60,005 bases of DNA from Actinomycetota bacterium (GCA_018268515.1 JAFDWK010000009.1:1-60005); one strand, 5' to 3'. Positions 36,093-44,785 are shown, numbered from the stretch's first letter. Program-made: numbers and translations. The notes: a model not told the origin generated them from the letters alone.

Positions 36093-36284
36093 GTGATCCT
36101 TCACTACATCGTTTTCGGAATTCTGTTCCTCGGCGGACTCGTGGTGCTGGGCATCGCCTCCGGTCTGCCGGCATGGCAGGGGCCCACTTTCATCGCAGGC
36201 ATCCTGCTGATCAGCCTCGCCCTCGCATACATGATGCGTGAGCCCGGCGGTGCCACCAAGCGCTCGCGCTCCTGGGAGAACTGA
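36093..36284 (+). CDS. Small two-helix membrane protein
   Basis: 63 residues, two hydrophobic helices (ILHYIVFGILFLGGLVVLGI and GPTFIAGILLISLALAYMM) and a basic tail ending KRSRSWEN. The GTG start has a perfect AGGAGG at 36080-36085. Function unknown; conserved small membrane proteins of this kind are common in Micrococcales, often next to RidA-like genes. Confidence 0.75.
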   Translation: MILHYIVFGILFLGGLVVLGIASGLPAWQGPTFIAGILLISLALAYMMREPGGATKRSRSWEN

Positions 36285-36334
36285 GCCGCGCAGGCCGAGC
36301 CGCGCAGGCCGTCCGCCGCGACGCGCCCAGGCCG

Positions 36335-37342
36335 TCACGGTTTCGGGTGCGCGGCGAAGAACTGCCAGATCGTGTCCGTGGCGTCGATCGCCTGCGAGGG
36401 CAGGACGCCGTCCGGTGACCGCGTGGTCGTGCGGTGCGAACCGGGCCAGCCGTGGCCGGCGTCGGAGATCGTGATGAGCTCGACTGCGCGCCCATCGGCG
36501 CACGTGCTCGTCGACGTCGTGACCACGCCAGCGGTGCTGGCGGTCGCGGGCGCGCAGTCATCGGTGCTTCTCCACTGCGCGATCACGTCCGGCACCGAGG
36601 GACCGTCGATGTTCGCGGTGCCGTCCCCCTTGCCCCCGTCGAAGCGGACCTTCGTGTCCTGCAGACCGTGGATGTGGATGACGGACGTCGGATCCGCCCC
36701 ATCGCAGGAGCTGAGTTCCGTTGCCGATACCGCGCCGATCGCCGCGAACAGGGTGGTCTTGCATGCGAGCGTGTACGCCATCATGCCGCCGTTGCTGAGG
36801 CCCGCGGCATAGATTCGTGAAGGATCGATGGAGGTGCGGGCCTCGATCGCCGAGACCATGTCCGTGATGAAGCGCACGTCGTCCACGTTCTCGCGGGCAG
36901 GGTAGCCGCAGCAGCCACCGTCGGTGTTCCATGCGGGTGTCTGCGGACCGAGCCCATCGGGGTAGGCGACGACGAACTTGGCCGCATCCGCCTCGGCATC
37001 CCACCCCTGGTACTGCTCGACGATGGTGCCGCTGCCGCCACCCCCATGCAGCACCACCACGAGCGGTGCGTGCGCCGGGAGATCGGGGGGCGTGTGCACG
37101 TGGTATATGCGCGAGATGCCACCCGAGGTGAGGGTGAACTCCTCAGATCCCGTGGAGCGCGGTGCGCGCGCGCTCCCCGGCGTCGTGGGTGCGGGTTCCG
37201 ATGTCGCAGGTGCGGATTCCGAGGGGGCGGGATCGGCACCGGCGCCTGCGGGGCGGGTGAGGAAGGCGACCGCCGTCACAACGCCGATGAGGCACACGAC
37301 GACGACGCTGCAGAGGACGATCACGAAGCGAGGTCTGGTCAT
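36335..37342 (-). CDS. Secreted esterase of the PHB-depolymerase/LpqC family
   Basis: 335 residues. The N-terminal helix (FVIVLCSVVVVCLIGVVTAVAF) is a signal anchor, followed by a Pro/Ser/Ala linker. The alpha/beta hydrolase domain begins at IYHVHTPPDLPAHAPLVVVLHGGGGSG (oxyanion HGGGGS). The nucleophile elbow is GLSNGGMM, the Asp/His region includes VIHIHGLQDTKV and ISDAGHGWPG. A Cys pair in GGCCGYPA is typical of the family. Probably acts outside the cell on short polyesters, feruloyl or acetyl esters. The ATG at 37342 is preferred over a GTG 18 bases upstream. Confidence 0.9.
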   Translation of the reverse strand: MTRPRFVIVLCSVVVVCLIGVVTAVAFLTRPAGAGADPAPSESAPATSEPAPTTPGSARAPRSTGSEEFTLTSGGISRIYHVHTPPDLPAHAPLVVVLHGGGGSGTIVEQYQGWDAEADAAKFVVAYPDGLGPQTPAWNTDGGCCGYPARENVDDVRFITDMVSAIEARTSIDPSRIYAAGLSNGGMMAYTLACKTTLFAAIGAVSATELSSCDGADPTSVIHIHGLQDTKVRFDGGKGDGTANIDGPSVPDVIAQWRSTDDCAPATASTAGVVTTSTSTCADGRAVELITISDAGHGWPGSHRTTTRSPDGVLPSQAIDATDTIWQFFAAHPKP

Positions 37343-37485
37343 GCCGGTCAGCGTATTCACGGGCTTCGGTTCGCCTCGACCCTCCCGGGGTGCGACTTGC
37401 TCGGACCTTTCTACTCCTGGGGGTGTACATCGTCGGCACCCCGGCGGCGGATCCGCCGCACAGCCGGCGAGATTAGCATCAGAGG

Positions 37486-38697
37486 ATGCCGGACCAGCCG
37501 CACGATGTCACCCACAGTGTCATGGCGGCGGCGTTCGGCCCCGAAACCGGCCGGATCCGGGTCGGGCCGCCGCAGCGCGTGCGTCTGATCGCGCCGGTGG
37601 TGCTGAGCCTGCTCGTGCAGTTGCCGGTCCCGATCTGGATCGCCGCCCACGTCGGATTCGGACCGTACTGGCGGATGGTGCTGCACCTCGTGCTCGCTGT
37701 CGCAGGTCCCCTGGCGCTGCTCGCGGCGCGCCGCTTCCCCGGGCCGACGGTCGCCGCGGTCTCGGGGCTCGCGCTGCTCGACGTCCTCACCACGCCGGTC
37801 TACGGACCGCCCTATCTCGCCCTGGCCTTCGCGATCGCGATCGCCACTGCGCGCGGTGCCGTGATCTGGGCGGTGGCCTCGGTCGCGACCGGCTGGGTGG
37901 CCGCGATCCTCATCGGCGTGTTCATCGGCCGGATCTGGCATCCGGGCCTCATCGTCGCGGCCACGGTGGCTCTCGCCGCGAGCTTCGCGATCGGCGCGTT
38001 CGTGCGCACGCGCGGGGCGCGCATGGCGGCAGCGCGCGCCGAGGCTCAACGCCGCCAGCGCAGCGCCGAGGAACGCGAGCGGGTGCGCATCGCCCGCGAG
38101 CTGCATGACGTGCTCGGACACGCACTGTCGCAGATGAACGTGCAGGCGAGCGTCGGGCTGCACCTGTTCGACCGCGACCCCGAGCAGGCGCGCGCGGCAC
38201 TGGAGAACGTGAAGAACACCTCGAAACTGGCGCTGGATGAGGTGCGCGGCGTGCTCGGCGTGCTCCGCGAGGGCGAGGCGCCGCTCGTGCCGCAGGCTGA
38301 ACTCGCCGAGCTTCCCCGCCTCATCGCCGGCCTCGCCGTGCCGGGCCTGGAGGTCGTCCTCGACAATCGGCTGGGCGCAGGCGCGCCCAGCCGCCCGGCC
38401 CAGTTCGCGGCGTACCGCATCGTGCAGGAGGCCCTCACGAACGCCGTCCGGCACGCGCAGGCGACGCATGTGCGGGTGACGCTGGAGCGTCAGGACGAGC
38501 CGGAGGCCGCTCTCGTCGTGACGATCATCGACGACGGGCGCGGATTCGGCGGAGCGGATCCGGGGGCGTCCGGTCGCGGCGGCGTGCTCGGCATGCGGGA
38601 GCGCGCGGCACTGCTGGGCGGCACGATCACGATCGGCGACGCCGAGGGCGGCGGCGCGCGCATCGTCGCGACGCTGCCGTGGGTGCGGCCGTCATGA
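37486..38697 (+). CDS. NarL-group sensor histidine kinase
   Basis: 403 residues. Four or five membrane helices lie in residues 25-175 without a large external domain. The HisKA_3 motif VRIARELHDVLGHALSQMNVQ has the phosphoacceptor H207, and the ATPase domain contains NAVRHAQAT, IDDGRGF and GVLGMRERAALLGG. It overlaps the response-regulator start by four bases. A perfect 16-bp palindrome GCGGCGGATCCGCCGC lies upstream (37444-37459). No target gene is adjacent, so its stimulus and regulon are unknown. Confidence 0.94.
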   Translation: MPDQPHDVTHSVMAAAFGPETGRIRVGPPQRVRLIAPVVLSLLVQLPVPIWIAAHVGFGPYWRMVLHLVLAVAGPLALLAARRFPGPTVAAVSGLALLDVLTTPVYGPPYLALAFAIAIATARGAVIWAVASVATGWVAAILIGVFIGRIWHPGLIVAATVALAASFAIGAFVRTRGARMAAARAEAQRRQRSAEERERVRIARELHDVLGHALSQMNVQASVGLHLFDRDPEQARAALENVKNTSKLALDEVRGVLGVLREGEAPLVPQAELAELPRLIAGLAVPGLEVVLDNRLGAGAPSRPAQFAAYRIVQEALTNAVRHAQATHVRVTLERQDEPEAALVVTIIDDGRGFGGADPGASGRGGVLGMRERAALLGGTITIGDAEGGGARIVATLPWVRPS

Positions 38698-39356
38698 TCA
38701 GGGTCGCCCTGGCCGATGACCAGCTGCTCGTGCGTGCGGGCTTCCGCGCGCTGCTGGATGCGGAGGACGGCATCGAGGTCGCCGTCGAGGCATCGGGCGG
38801 GCGCGAGCTGCTGGAGCGGATCCGCGAGACGCCCGTCGACGTCGTGCTCATGGACATCCGGATGCCGGACGGCGACGGGCTGTGGGCCACAGAGCAGATC
38901 GCCGCGGATCCGGCCCTCGCCGGGGTGCATGTCGTGATCGTGACCACGTTCGAGCTCGACGAGTACGTGGTGCGGGCGGTGCGCGCGGGCGCGGCCGGAT
39001 TCCTCGTGAAGGACACCGAGCCTGCGGATCTGCTGCGCGCGGTGCGCGTGGTCGCGGCCGGTGACGCGCTGCTCTCACCCGGCGTCACCAAGCGGCTGCT
39101 GGAGCGGCTGACCGTGGGCCTCCGGGATGTCCCGGAGCCGGCGGCGCTGGAAAGCATCACCGACCGGGAGCGCGAGGTGCTGCGCCTGGTCGGGCTGGGG
39201 CTGACCAACGACGAGATCGCCCAGCGGCTGTTCCTGAGCCCCCTCACTGCGAAGACGCACGTGTCGCGGATCATGGCCAAGCTGCACGCCCGGGACCGGG
39301 TGCACCTCGTGGTCCTCGCCTACGAGACCGGCCTGGTCGCCCCCGGCTGGCAGTAG
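38694..39356 (+). CDS. NarL/FixJ-type response regulator
   Basis: 220 residues. The receiver domain has LADDQ, phosphoacceptor D54 (VVLMDIRMPDGDG), VTTFELDEYV and LVKDTEP. The LuxR helix-turn-helix reads LTDREREVLRLVGLGLTNDEIAQRLFLSPLTAKTHVSRIMAKL with small changes. The ATG at 38694 lies inside the kinase stop overlap (ATGATCA), so the pair is translationally coupled. DNA targets unknown. Confidence 0.95.
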   Translation: MIRVALADDQLLVRAGFRALLDAEDGIEVAVEASGGRELLERIRETPVDVVLMDIRMPDGDGLWATEQIAADPALAGVHVVIVTTFELDEYVVRAVRAGAAGFLVKDTEPADLLRAVRVVAAGDALLSPGVTKRLLERLTVGLRDVPEPAALESITDREREVLRLVGLGLTNDEIAQRLFLSPLTAKTHVSRIMAKLHARDRVHLVVLAYETGLVAPGWQ

Positions 39357-39358
39357 CA

Positions 39359-39414
39359 CCCATCCGTCGGGCCGAGACCCATCCGTCGGGCCGAGACCCA
39401 TCCGTCGGGCCGAG
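39359..39414 (+). repeat. Three 19-bp tandem repeats
   Basis: CCCATCCGTCGGGCCGAGA occurs three times in a row (39359-39377, 39378-39396, 39397-39414, the last with its final base changed), just after the response-regulator stop. The unit can pair with itself weakly. Possible role as terminator or slipped array; nothing else supports function. Confidence 0.85.
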
Positions 39415-39541
39415 GCGGGTCGGGGTACTCCTGCAGGAGCAGGAGGAATCACTCCCGGGGCCGGATTCGCCGGACGGCCGGGATCGGGAGGCTGGATCCA
39501 TCGGTCGAGATGCGACCGAACGGATCCAAGGATGGTCACCC

Positions 39542-39904
39542 ATGATCGCAACCGTCACGGCCCTCGCCGCGCACCCCGGGCACGCCCTCGCCGGGCACTG
39601 GGGCTTCGCCCCGTTCTGGCCCTTCTTCATCATCGGCCCGCTGATGTTCCTCGTCATCGTGGGCCTGCTCATCGCGCTGCTCGTGCGTCGCCGTCGGTGG
39701 GGCTACGGACCCTGGGCCTGGCACGGAGCGCCGGGCGCACCCGGCGCCCAGGGGCCCTGGGTCGGTATGACGCCGCAGGGCGGCGCGGCGCAGAGCCGCA
39801 CTGCGGAGCAGATCCTCGCCGACCGCTTCGCCAAGGGCGAGGTCGACGAGACCGAGTACCGCGCGCGGCTCGAGGTGCTCCGCGCGAACCGTCCGGAGGC
39901 CTGA
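39542..39904 (+). CDS. SHOCT-domain membrane protein
   Basis: 120 residues. A His-rich N-terminus (HPGHALAGHWGF) precedes one membrane helix (WPFFIIGPLMFLVIVGLLIALLV), a basic/aromatic stretch (RRRRWGYGPWAWHGAPG), and a C-terminal SHOCT motif (AEQILADRFAKGEVDETEYRARLEVL). Such proteins are commonly attached to membranes and seldom characterised. It follows the two-component genes with a 185-base gap holding tandem repeats, so it may or may not be in their regulon. ATG 39542 has a weak AAGGATGG site. Confidence 0.85.
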   Translation: MIATVTALAAHPGHALAGHWGFAPFWPFFIIGPLMFLVIVGLLIALLVRRRRWGYGPWAWHGAPGAPGAQGPWVGMTPQGGAAQSRTAEQILADRFAKGEVDETEYRARLEVLRANRPEA

Positions 39905-40099
39905 GCCCGACGGCCCCGGCTCGCACCGACAGCCCCGGCTCGCACCGACAGCGGGTGCCCGACCCCGGCAGTCGAAGCGTGTGAGGCCTCAGCCCGGTCG
40001 GCCCGTCGCGCAGAAGCGTGGCGGGCCGTCGGCGTGCGTGCGTGAGAATGGAGGCATGCTCCGGCGGCCGCACCCCTGTTCTTCGCGCGGGAGCGGGAC

Positions 40100-40264
40100 G
40101 TGACCGAGGGCCCCCGGGAGAACTCGCGCATGGCGCAGATCTCCGCGGACCTGCGCCGGCGGATCGCCGAGGGCGGGTTCGCCACCGGGACCCGCCTGCC
40201 GAGCGAGGGACCGGTTGATGGACTGGTTCCTGAGCGAGCGAAGCCGGTTGGCTCCGGTCCCTGA
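40100..40264 (+). pseudogene. GntR-family regulator, truncated N-terminal remnant
   Basis: The frame from GTG 40100 gives MTEGPRENSRMAQISADLRR continuing with RIAEGGFATGTRLPSE, the start of a GntR winged helix (A-D-L-R-x-R-I-x-x-G-x-x-x-x-G-T-x-L-P-S-E). It then runs straight into the dispersed repeat (GGACCGG...CTGAGCGAGCG) and stops at 40264. The recognition helix and effector domain are missing. The join at the repeat suggests a repeat-mediated deletion or insertion. Confidence 0.75.
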
Positions 40265-40286
40265 GCGAGCGAAGCGAGACGAAGGG
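40216..40286. repeat. Dispersed element fragment with two copies of CCTGAGCGAGCGAAGC
   Basis: GGTTCCTGAGCGAGCGAAGCCGG and GGTCCCTGAGCGAGCGAAGCGAGACGAAGGG follow each other, 31 bases apart. They resemble half-arms of the palindromic family seen at 21334 and 23500. They lie just downstream (3') of the minus-strand CitB gene and inside the end of the GntR remnant. Confidence 0.7.
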
Positions 40287-40305
40287 CGTTCGGCGACCAG
40301 CAGGC

Positions 40306-41157
40306 TCAGCGTGGTCGCCGAGGCGCGTAGCGGTGCTCGGGGCGGCCGGTGCTGCCGTAGCGCAGTTCGAGGCGCACCAGGCCCGACTGCTCGAGCTGGA
40401 TGAGCGCGCGCTGCGCGGTGGTGCGGCTGATCCCGATGGCCGTGGCGATCTCCTGCGCCGATACGTCGGCGCGCTGGGCGGTGACCGCGTCGAGCACGGC
40501 CTGCAGGGTCGGCGCGAGCCGGCGCCCCTCCTCGGCCGGAGGAGCCGAGGCCGGGCGGAGCAGATCGAAGAGCCGGTTCACGTCGTCCTGGGTGGCGGCG
40601 TCGCCGAGCGCCGCGATCCGCTCCTGCGCCTGTCGGAACGCGGTCAGCCGCTCGGCGAGCTCCGCGAACCCGAAGGGCTTGACCAGGTAATGCAGGGCGC
40701 CCAGCTGCACCGCGCGGCGCACCGTGGCCAGGTCGTTCGCGGCCGAGATCACGATCACCGCCGGGCCGGCCTCCGATCCCGCCGGGCCTGCCCCGGACCC
40801 CGCCGCGGCCCCCGAACCGGTCGCGGCCCCCGAACCGGTCGCAGCCCCCGAACCGGGCCCACGCGTCCCGGAGGCTCCGGGCGGCGCGAAGCGCTGGCTG
40901 GAGGGGGACGTGGGGAGGGAAGGGTCCGGATCCGCGAGCAGCCGGCGCACCACGTCGAGTCCGTCGCCATCGGGGAGGTACACGTCCATGAGCACGAGAT
41001 CGGGGCGCAGCTCGCGGGCCTGACGCAGGGCCTCGGCGGCGGTGCCCGCCTGCCCGACCACGCGGAAACCGGGCACGGCCTCGACGAAGCCGACGTGCAC
41101 GCTCGCGACGCGGAAGTCGTCGTCCACGACGAGCACGGTGGTGTCGGTGGTGGTCAT
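40306..41157 (-). CDS. CitB/DcuR-type response regulator with a low-complexity insert in the receiver domain
   Basis: 283 residues. The receiver has D12-D14 and phosphoacceptor D58 (VLMDVYLPDGDG). A roughly 50-residue Gly/Ser/Ala/Pro-rich insert (residues 79-131, with GSGAAT repeats) separates alpha-3 from the VIVISAAND strand, where normal members have only a few residues. K at LVKPFGF is retained. The C-terminus is a helix-turn-helix (AQEIATAIGISRTTAQRAL). The stop is followed by the dispersed repeat. It overlaps the kinase stop by four bases. CitB-type regulators usually control transport and use of di- or tricarboxylates. Confidence 0.9.
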   Translation of the reverse strand: MTTTDTTVLVVDDDFRVASVHVGFVEAVPGFRVVGQAGTAAEALRQARELRPDLVLMDVYLPDGDGLDVVRRLLADPDPSLPTSPSSQRFAPPGASGTRGPGSGAATGSGAATGSGAAAGSGAGPAGSEAGPAVIVISAANDLATVRRAVQLGALHYLVKPFGFAELAERLTAFRQAQERIAALGDAATQDDVNRLFDLLRPASAPPAEEGRRLAPTLQAVLDAVTAQRADVSAQEIATAIGISRTTAQRALIQLEQSGLVRLELRYGSTGRPEHRYAPRRPR

Positions 41158-42815
41158 CGGAGGCCTCCCTGCGCGGCGGTGGTGCCCGGCGTTCCCGGCC
41201 CTTCGACGAGCTCGGATGCCGGGACTGCGGCACCGCCCGCCCGCGGGATCACCACGGTGAACGCGGCCCCGCCGTCGCTCGCGACCGAGACCGTCCCGCC
41301 CAGGCGCGAGGCCGTCGTGTGCACGAGCGACAGCCCCAGCCCGCCGTGCCGCGCCAGGGATCCGCGCTTGGTCGAGTAGCCGCTCTCGAAGATGCGCGGC
41401 ACGGATCCGTCCGGCACGCCGGGACCGTTGTCCGAGACCCGCACCGTCAGCGCCTCCGCCGTCTCCACGATCGCGACCGTCACCCGGCGCGGGGCGGGGG
41501 AGTCGGCCAGCGCGTCGAAGGCGTTGTCGATGAGGTTGCCGAGGATCGTGACCAGCGCCGGGAGCCGGTCGGGCGCGGATCCGAGATCCGTCTCCGGGGC
41601 GATCACCAGGTCGATCCCGCGCTCGTTCGCCTCGGCGGCCTTGCCGAGCAGCAGGCCCACGATCATGGGCGCGCCGACGTGGGTGCGCAGGGTGCGGTCG
41701 AGATCGGCCGAGGTGCCGCGGATCTCGTTCAGGTACTGCAGCGCCTCCTCGGTGCGGCCGAGCTCCAGGAGGCCCGCGACGGCGTGCATGCGGTTGGAGA
41801 ACTCGTGCTGCTGCGCGCGGATCGACTCGGCGAAGCTGCGCTCGCCGTCGAGCTCCTGGGTGAGCCCCGTGACCTCCGTGCGGTCCTGCAGGGTGAGCAC
41901 GGCGCCGTGCGGGCGCCCGGCGAGCGTGACCGGCATGCGGTTGAGCACGAGCACGCCGGAGTCGGTCACGGCGATCGCGTCCTTCACCGCCGTGGTGCCG
42001 GTCAGGGCTTCGCGGATCGGACTCGCCGCGAGCACGTCGTCCAGGCGCCGGCCGCGGGCGCCCTCGGGCAGCCGCAGCAGGCGCTGCGCCTCGTCGTTGA
42101 CGACCGTGATCCGCCCCGCCGGGTCGATCGCGATGACGCCCTCGCGGATCCCGTGCAGCGTCGCCTCGCGCTCCTGCAGCAGCCGGGCGATCTCGTCGAG
42201 CTCGAGCCCGAACGTGCGGCGCTTGAGCAGAGCGGCCAATCCGAACGACGCGGCCGTGCCGATCGCGAACGCGAGCACGATCCAGGTGGCATAGATCGGC
42301 AGCTGGCCGAGCAGCTCGGCGGCGACGCTCGACTCGCGGATGCCGACCGAGACCTCGCCGATGACCGTGCTGGTCGTGCCGTCGAAGACCGGCACCCGGG
42401 CGTTCGCGGTGGTGCCGGTCGAGCCGATGTCGGTTCCCCGGTGCACCTTTCCGTCGCGGGCGACGACCTCCTCCGACACCTTCTTCCCGATGAGGGCGGG
42501 GTTCGGATGCGAGTGCCGCACCCGGTCCATGTCGATCACCACGACGTAGGCGGCTCCGGTGCGCTGCTCGGTGGCCGTGGCGAGCTGCTGCACATCGGAG
42601 TCGCAGGCGGAGCCGCCGGAGGAGAGGCAGTTCTGCACGGCCGGCATCTCGGCGAAGGTCTGCGCGATGTCGGCCGCGCGGTCCTGGTAGTCGCTGGTGA
42701 GGTTGGCGCGCGCGGTGACGGCGAACAGCACGAACCCGATCAGCATCGTGGCGCCGAGGATCGCCACCTGAGCCAGCAGGATCAGGCTCGACAGTCTTCG
42801 GATCCGTCGTCGCAT
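41154..42815 (-). CDS. CitA/DcuS-type sensor histidine kinase
   Basis: 553 residues. Helix 1 (residues about 12-35) and helix 2 (about 180-205) bracket a periplasmic-type PAS/Cache sensor. The sensor has the conserved AYVVVIDMDRVRHSHPNPALIGK motif and two cysteines in NCLSSGGSACDSD that could form a disulfide. A cytoplasmic PAS follows (GVIAIDPAGRITVVNDEAQRLL), then the Spo0B-like H-box QQHEFSNRMHAVAGLLELG and the ATPase domain (NLIDNAFDAL, DNGPGVP, GLGLSLVH). The ligand is probably an organic acid. The gene is divergent from the ABC importer at 42978, which it may control. ATG 42815. Confidence 0.93.
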   Translation of the reverse strand: MRRRIRRLSSLILLAQVAILGATMLIGFVLFAVTARANLTSDYQDRAADIAQTFAEMPAVQNCLSSGGSACDSDVQQLATATEQRTGAAYVVVIDMDRVRHSHPNPALIGKKVSEEVVARDGKVHRGTDIGSTGTTANARVPVFDGTTSTVIGEVSVGIRESSVAAELLGQLPIYATWIVLAFAIGTAASFGLAALLKRRTFGLELDEIARLLQEREATLHGIREGVIAIDPAGRITVVNDEAQRLLRLPEGARGRRLDDVLAASPIREALTGTTAVKDAIAVTDSGVLVLNRMPVTLAGRPHGAVLTLQDRTEVTGLTQELDGERSFAESIRAQQHEFSNRMHAVAGLLELGRTEEALQYLNEIRGTSADLDRTLRTHVGAPMIVGLLLGKAAEANERGIDLVIAPETDLGSAPDRLPALVTILGNLIDNAFDALADSPAPRRVTVAIVETAEALTVRVSDNGPGVPDGSVPRIFESGYSTKRGSLARHGGLGLSLVHTTASRLGGTVSVASDGGAAFTVVIPRAGGAAVPASELVEGPGTPGTTAAQGGLR

Positions 42816-42977
42816 CACACCGGATTCTCTCACCGCGGGCCGTGCCGAAGCGGTGCGCAGAATGCCCAAAAGCTGCCGTAACGCCCGAAACGGCGGGCAA
42901 TGCGCGCAAGCGCGACAGCGGCACCCGTCGACCGCGAACATCGATCCCACACCACCGCAGGACAGAGAGGTCTCGAC

Positions 42978-43832
42978 ATGGGTGACACACGAGCGACGGC
43001 GCACGCCGCCGCGCACGACGCGGGCGATGCCGCCGGGATCGACATCGTCGGTCTGACGAAGCGCTTCCTCACGCCGAAGGGCGACACCTTCACGGCCATC
43101 CGGGACGTGACGCTGAGCGTCGAGCCGGGCCAGTTCTGCGCGATCGTCGGGCCGACCGGCTGCGGCAAGTCGACGACGCTCGCGCAGGTCTCGGGTCTCG
43201 AGCGCCCGAGCGCCGGATCCGTGAGCGTCGGCGGACGGATCGTCGACGGCATCACGCACGGCGTGAGCTACATGTTCCAGGCCGACTCGCTGTTCCCCTG
43301 GAAGACCGTGCTGAACAACGTCATGGTGGGCCCCGTGCTCACCGGCACGCCGAAGAAGCAGGCGACGGTGCTGGCGCTGGACTGGCTGCGCCGGGTCGGC
43401 CTGGCGGGCTTCGAGGACCGCTACCCGCATCAGCTCTCCGGCGGCATGCGCAAGCGCGTCGCGATGGCGGCGGCGCTCATCAACCGGCCCCGGATCCTGC
43501 TCATGGACGAGCCGTTCGGCGCGCTCGACGTGCAGACCAAGGCGATCATGCAGACCGAGCTGCTCACGCTCTGGGAGGAGCTGCGCCCGTCGGTGCTCTT
43601 CATCACGCACGACCTCGACGAGGCCGTCGCGCTCGCCGACCGCGTGGTCATCATGACCTCCAGCCCCGGCACCGTGAAGGACGTGTTCGAGATCGATCTG
43701 CCCCGCCCGCGCGGCGACGTGCAGCAGATCCGGCACGAGGGGCGCTTCCTCGAGCTGCAGGGGCAGATCTGGGAGTCGCTGCGCGAAGAGGTCGATCGGG
43801 CGTACGCGCAGACCGCGGCGGTGGCAGCATGA
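42978..43832 (+). CDS. ABC importer ATP-binding protein, nitrate/sulfonate/taurine type
   Basis: 284 residues. Walker A GPTGCGKSTT, Q-loop YMFQADSLFPWKTVLNNVM, signature LSGGMRKRVAMA, Walker B ILLMDEPFGALD and H-loop FITHDLDEAVALADRV. The Q-loop wording (F-P-W) is characteristic of the SsuB/TauB/NrtD class. ATG 42978 is preceded by GACAGAGAGGTC; an upstream in-frame ATG at 42900 is not needed. The stop overlaps the permease start (ATGA). First gene of the three-gene importer. Confidence 0.95.
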   Translation: MGDTRATAHAAAHDAGDAAGIDIVGLTKRFLTPKGDTFTAIRDVTLSVEPGQFCAIVGPTGCGKSTTLAQVSGLERPSAGSVSVGGRIVDGITHGVSYMFQADSLFPWKTVLNNVMVGPVLTGTPKKQATVLALDWLRRVGLAGFEDRYPHQLSGGMRKRVAMAAALINRPRILLMDEPFGALDVQTKAIMQTELLTLWEELRPSVLFITHDLDEAVALADRVVIMTSSPGTVKDVFEIDLPRPRGDVQQIRHEGRFLELQGQIWESLREEVDRAYAQTAAVAA

Positions 43833-44785
43833 CCGCCGCGACCCAGAGGGTCCCCTCCACCGGGATCCGCAGCAGCGTGCCCCCGCGCACCGACCTCACC
43901 GGGACGCTCGGCTACGCCGCCGACGACCCGCGGAACTTCTTCCGCCCCGAATCCGAGGCCGAGCTGCAGGCCGCCGGCCGGCGGGCGCGCCGGCGCCACC
44001 GCGTCTGGGTGTGGGTGGGGCGGATCGGCCTCGCCGTCGTCGTCCTCGGCGGCTGGCAGCTGTTCACCACCCTCGGCTGGGTGGACAAGTTCTTCTTCGG
44101 CCAGCCCAGCCTCGTCTGGGACAGCCTCGTGCACCTGTTCACGGTGGGAACCGCGTTCGGATCCATCTGGGAGAACCTGTGGGTGACCGTGCAGGAGGCC
44201 CTGCTGGGCTTCGCGGTCGGCACGCTCGCGGGTATGGTCGTCGGGATCCTGCTCGGCAGCAACCGGTACCTCGCCGAGGTGTGCGGGCCGTACATCAAGA
44301 TCGTCAACGCCATCCCGCGCATCGTGCTCGGCTCGATCTTCATCGTCGCGTTCGGTCTCGGCATGCCGGCCAAGGTGCTCCTCGCCGCCGTGCTGGTGTT
44401 CTTCGCCGTCTTCTTCAACGCCTTCCAGGGCGTGCGGGAAGTGGATCCGAACCTCGTCTCGAACGTGCGGGTGCTGGGGGCGTCGCCCCTGCAGGTCGCC
44501 CGTCACGTCACGATCCCGTCGGCGATGACCTGGATCATCGCGAGCCTGCACACCGCGTTCGGCTTCGCGATCATCGGCGCCCTGGTCGCCGAGGTGCTCG
44601 GCGCCCAGCGCGGCATCGGCCTCATCATCAGCCAGGCGCAGGGATCCTTCGATCCGAACACCGTGTTCGCCTGCATGGTCATCATCGCCGGGTTCACGCT
44701 CGTGGCCGAGTACCTGATCTCGCTGCTCGAGAAGCGGGTGCTGCGCTGGCGTCCGCCGACACGGTCCGAGGCCTCCTCGATCTGA
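43829..44785 (+). CDS. ABC importer permease, nitrate/sulfonate/taurine type
   Basis: 318 residues, about six membrane helices, with the permease coupling motif (EVDPNLVSNVRVLGASPLQVARHVTIPSAMTWIIASL, the E-A-A loop) in the expected place. The N-terminal 60 residues are hydrophilic (SVPPRTDLTGTLGYAADDPRNFFRPES), longer than usual in SsuC proteins. Translationally coupled to the ATPase gene and followed after 68 bases by the substrate-binding protein. Confidence 0.95.
   Translation: MTAATQRVPSTGIRSSVPPRTDLTGTLGYAADDPRNFFRPESEAELQAAGRRARRRHRVWVWVGRIGLAVVVLGGWQLFTTLGWVDKFFFGQPSLVWDSLVHLFTVGTAFGSIWENLWVTVQEALLGFAVGTLAGMVVGILLGSNRYLAEVCGPYIKIVNAIPRIVLGSIFIVAFGLGMPAKVLLAAVLVFFAVFFNAFQGVREVDPNLVSNVRVLGASPLQVARHVTIPSAMTWIIASLHTAFGFAIIGALVAEVLGAQRGIGLIISQAQGSFDPNTVFACMVIIAGFTLVAEYLISLLEKRVLRWRPPTRSEASSI

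Noticed and set aside
37444-37459. Palindrome GCGGCGGATCCGCCGC before the histidine kinase as a specific operator
   Set aside because: GGATCC and flanking GC-rich palindromes are common in this genome; no second copy or regulator supports it.
39905-39975. GGCTCGCACCGACAGC doublet after the SHOCT gene as a terminator
   Set aside because: It is a direct, not inverted, repeat and has no stem or T-run.
40306-42990. Single 894-residue frame covering both the CitB regulator and the kinase
   Set aside because: The kinase is encoded in another frame from 42815 to 41154; only the part from 41157 down is the regulator.
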